Shown here in pieces: positions 13,817 through 14,989 of a stretch of 14,989 nucleotides of DNA (positions are counted from its first letter, which is position 1; each line of letters starts with the position of its first letter). The translations under genes were made by a program, and so were the position numbers. This DNA is from JAFAVZ01 sp036009105 (GTDB lineage: Bacteria > Acidobacteriota > Thermoanaerobaculia > Gp7-AA8): contig DASYMJ010000355.1 in the NCBI GenBank assembly GCA_036009105.1, positions 1 to 14,989 on the forward strand, read 5' to 3'. The notes under the pieces were generated by a model that made no database searches, was not told the origin of the DNA, and worked only from the letters and a program-made list of their open reading frames with translations.

Positions 13817-14989
13817 ATGCGCCCCTACGCGACCGTACTCACGATCGCAGTGCTGCTGCTGTCCATGGGCCTTTCCGCCCAGGCGCAGTCGTGTCCCACC
13901 CCCGTCATCATCCAGACCGGCGGCTCCAACCCGAGCTGCGCCGGCCTCCCCGTCACCCTCGATGCGGGACCCGGTGTGACTTACCTCTGGTCCAACGGCG
14001 CCACCACGCGCTACATCACCGATACGCCCACGGCCACCGCCAGCTACACCGTCACCGTCACCGATGCGGATGGCTGCAGCGCGACCTCCTCGGCGCTCAC
14101 CGTCACCGTCAATCCGGTGAACGCGGCCACGGCCCAGACCGTCATGCCGTCCGTGTGTGCCGGCGCCAACGGGCAGGCCTACATCATGAGCCCTCCCTCC
14201 GGCGTCACCTGGACGGCCTACGCCTGGAGCATCGCCAACGGCGTGATCAACGGCTCGTCCACCGGCCAGACCGTCGACTTCACGGCCGGCCCGAACGGCA
14301 TCGTCACCCTGACCGCCGCCGTCACCGACCAGAACGGCTGCGAGACGACGGCGATGACCGCCGTCTCGGTCTACGAGACCACGCCGCCCGCCATCCAGGC
14401 GCCGCCCGCGGTCTGCGCCGGCGTCCGCTCCTCGGCCCAGATCAGCTACCCGCCGTACTACCAGAGCTACAGCTGGTCCATCAGCGGCGGCACCATGGAG
14501 CCGGCCGGCGTGGACGGTGGCCCGAACACGAACCGCGTCTTCTTCACCTCCGACGGCCCCGGCCCGGTGACGCTCACCGTCACCGTGACCGACCAGCACG
14601 GCTGCCCGGTCACCAACTACGTCACGGTGCCGGTGCGCAGCGTCGCGCCGCCGGTGATCCATCTCGACCGGACCACCATGTGCCCCGGCACGATCAACCT
14701 GGCCTTCCTCGATCCGCCGGCCCAGGGGAGCTGGCAGAACGTCAGCTGGACCATCCAGAACGGCACCATGTCCAACGGCGGCTACCCGCCCAGCCAGCCA
14801 CAGACTTCGGCCGCCTTCAACTCCGATCCGACCGGCCTGCCGGCGACGCTCACCGTGACGGCCACGGACAACTTCGGCTGCTCGAACACGGCCAGCGTGA
14901 CGGTGCCGGTGCGCACGGTCGCCCCGCCGGTGATCCACCTCGACCGGACCACCATGTGTCCCGGCACGATCAACCTGGCCTTCCTCGAT
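13817..14989 (+). CDS. Large secreted Ig/PKD-like repeat protein, 5' part
   Basis: The gene runs off the window; 391 residues are visible with no stop. GGAGGAG lies five bases before the ATG. MRPYATVLTIAVLLLSMGLSAQAQ is a signal peptide. The rest is a chain of PKD/Ig-like beta-sandwich units, each with a Cys near the start and another in a [DQN]-x-x-GC turn: C41/C87, C114/C175, C200/C263, C289/C355 and C381 onward. Typical strands are SYTVTVTDADGC and VTLTVTVTDQHGC. Units four and five are nearly identical in their first 21 residues, so the repeats become more uniform toward the window end. Such proteins are surface or secreted adhesins or glycan-binding scaffolds; the C-terminal part, which would tell the role, is outside. 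The opposite strand also carries a long open frame that I regard as a shadow. Confidence 0.85.
   Translation, partial: MRPYATVLTIAVLLLSMGLSAQAQSCPTPVIIQTGGSNPSCAGLPVTLDAGPGVTYLWSNGATTRYITDTPTATASYTVTVTDADGCSATSSALTVTVNPVNAATAQTVMPSVCAGANGQAYIMSPPSGVTWTAYAWSIANGVINGSSTGQTVDFTAGPNGIVTLTAAVTDQNGCETTAMTAVSVYETTPPAIQAPPAVCAGVRSSAQISYPPYYQSYSWSISGGTMEPAGVDGGPNTNRVFFTSDGPGPVTLTVTVTDQHGCPVTNYVTVPVRSVAPPVIHLDRTTMCPGTINLAFLDPPAQGSWQNVSWTIQNGTMSNGGYPPSQPQTSAAFNSDPTGLPATLTVTATDNFGCSNTASVTVPVRTVAPPVIHLDRTTMCPGTINLAFLD
14651..14989 (+). repeat. Tandem 276-bp coding repeat, near-identical DNA
   Basis: The 63 bases 14651-14713 recur at 14927-14989 with two differences by my reading (T/C at 14662 versus 14938, and C/T at 14683 versus 14959). 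The period is 276 bases (92 residues). Similarity fades but continues upstream (GACGGTGCCGGTGCGC at both places). The second copy is cut by the window end, so more copies may follow. Confidence 0.88.

Noticed and set aside
13760..14938. 392-codon open frame opposite the repeat protein
   Set aside because: It is composed of Arg/Gly/Asp/His-rich text typical of antisense GC-rich DNA, and the sense strand has a ribosome site, signal peptide and domain pattern.

Overview
The window is very GC-rich and almost fully coding, with short spacers, signal peptides on about half of the proteins, and large secreted proteins built from repeated beta-sandwich domains. Gene content and style suggest a free-living, diderm-like bacterium from a high-GC lineage. 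Acidobacteriota (for example Thermoanaerobaculia or Vicinamibacteria-like) is my best guess. This is an inference from style, since the window has no rRNA or other decisive marker.

Layout. 1-812 (+): the 3' end of a SPOR-domain protein and a small secreted jelly-roll-like protein. 812-943: an inverted heptamer-repeat element and a leader with competing hairpins. 944-3125 (+): a LOG-family Rossmann protein overlapping an Mrp/ApbC iron-sulfur carrier ATPase, then a small secreted protein with a carboxypeptidase-regulatory-like fold. 3127-6999 (-): one 1290-residue secreted amidase with a degenerate lysozyme-like domain, a type-2 amidase domain, SH3-like, three near-identical BACON-like repeats, jelly-roll, Ig-like and FN3 domains, and a C-terminal triple motif of the form AVHxxELR. 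7111-9350 (+): a two-helix pore-like membrane protein and two tandem paralogous secreted proteins resembling the plant EXORDIUM family. 9377-10733 (+): scoA-scoB, the two subunits of 3-oxoacid CoA-transferase, followed by an overlapping PIG-V-like GT-C glycosyltransferase (10708-11823). 11920-13550 (-): ispG-lspA, joined by a TTGA stop/start overlap. 13817-14989 (+): the 5' part of a large secreted protein with Ig/PKD-like repeats, cut by the window end.

Housekeeping functions (isoprenoid synthesis, lipoprotein maturation, Fe-S delivery, ketone-body/CoA metabolism) are interleaved with an exported set: cell-wall hydrolase, EXO-like pair and repeat proteins. No single operon links them.

The most unusual items are: three intergenic elements made of 7-bp units in inverted arms, two sharing one heptamer and one using a different heptamer; the C-terminal AVHxxELR triple repeat on the amidase; the amidase's lysozyme-like domain, which appears to have lost its catalytic Glu; and the tandem EXO-like pair with an HExxE motif and six conserved cysteines. 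No mobile element, CRISPR array, tRNA or rRNA was seen. No gene-free stretch exceeds 300 bases; the longest is 13551-13816.
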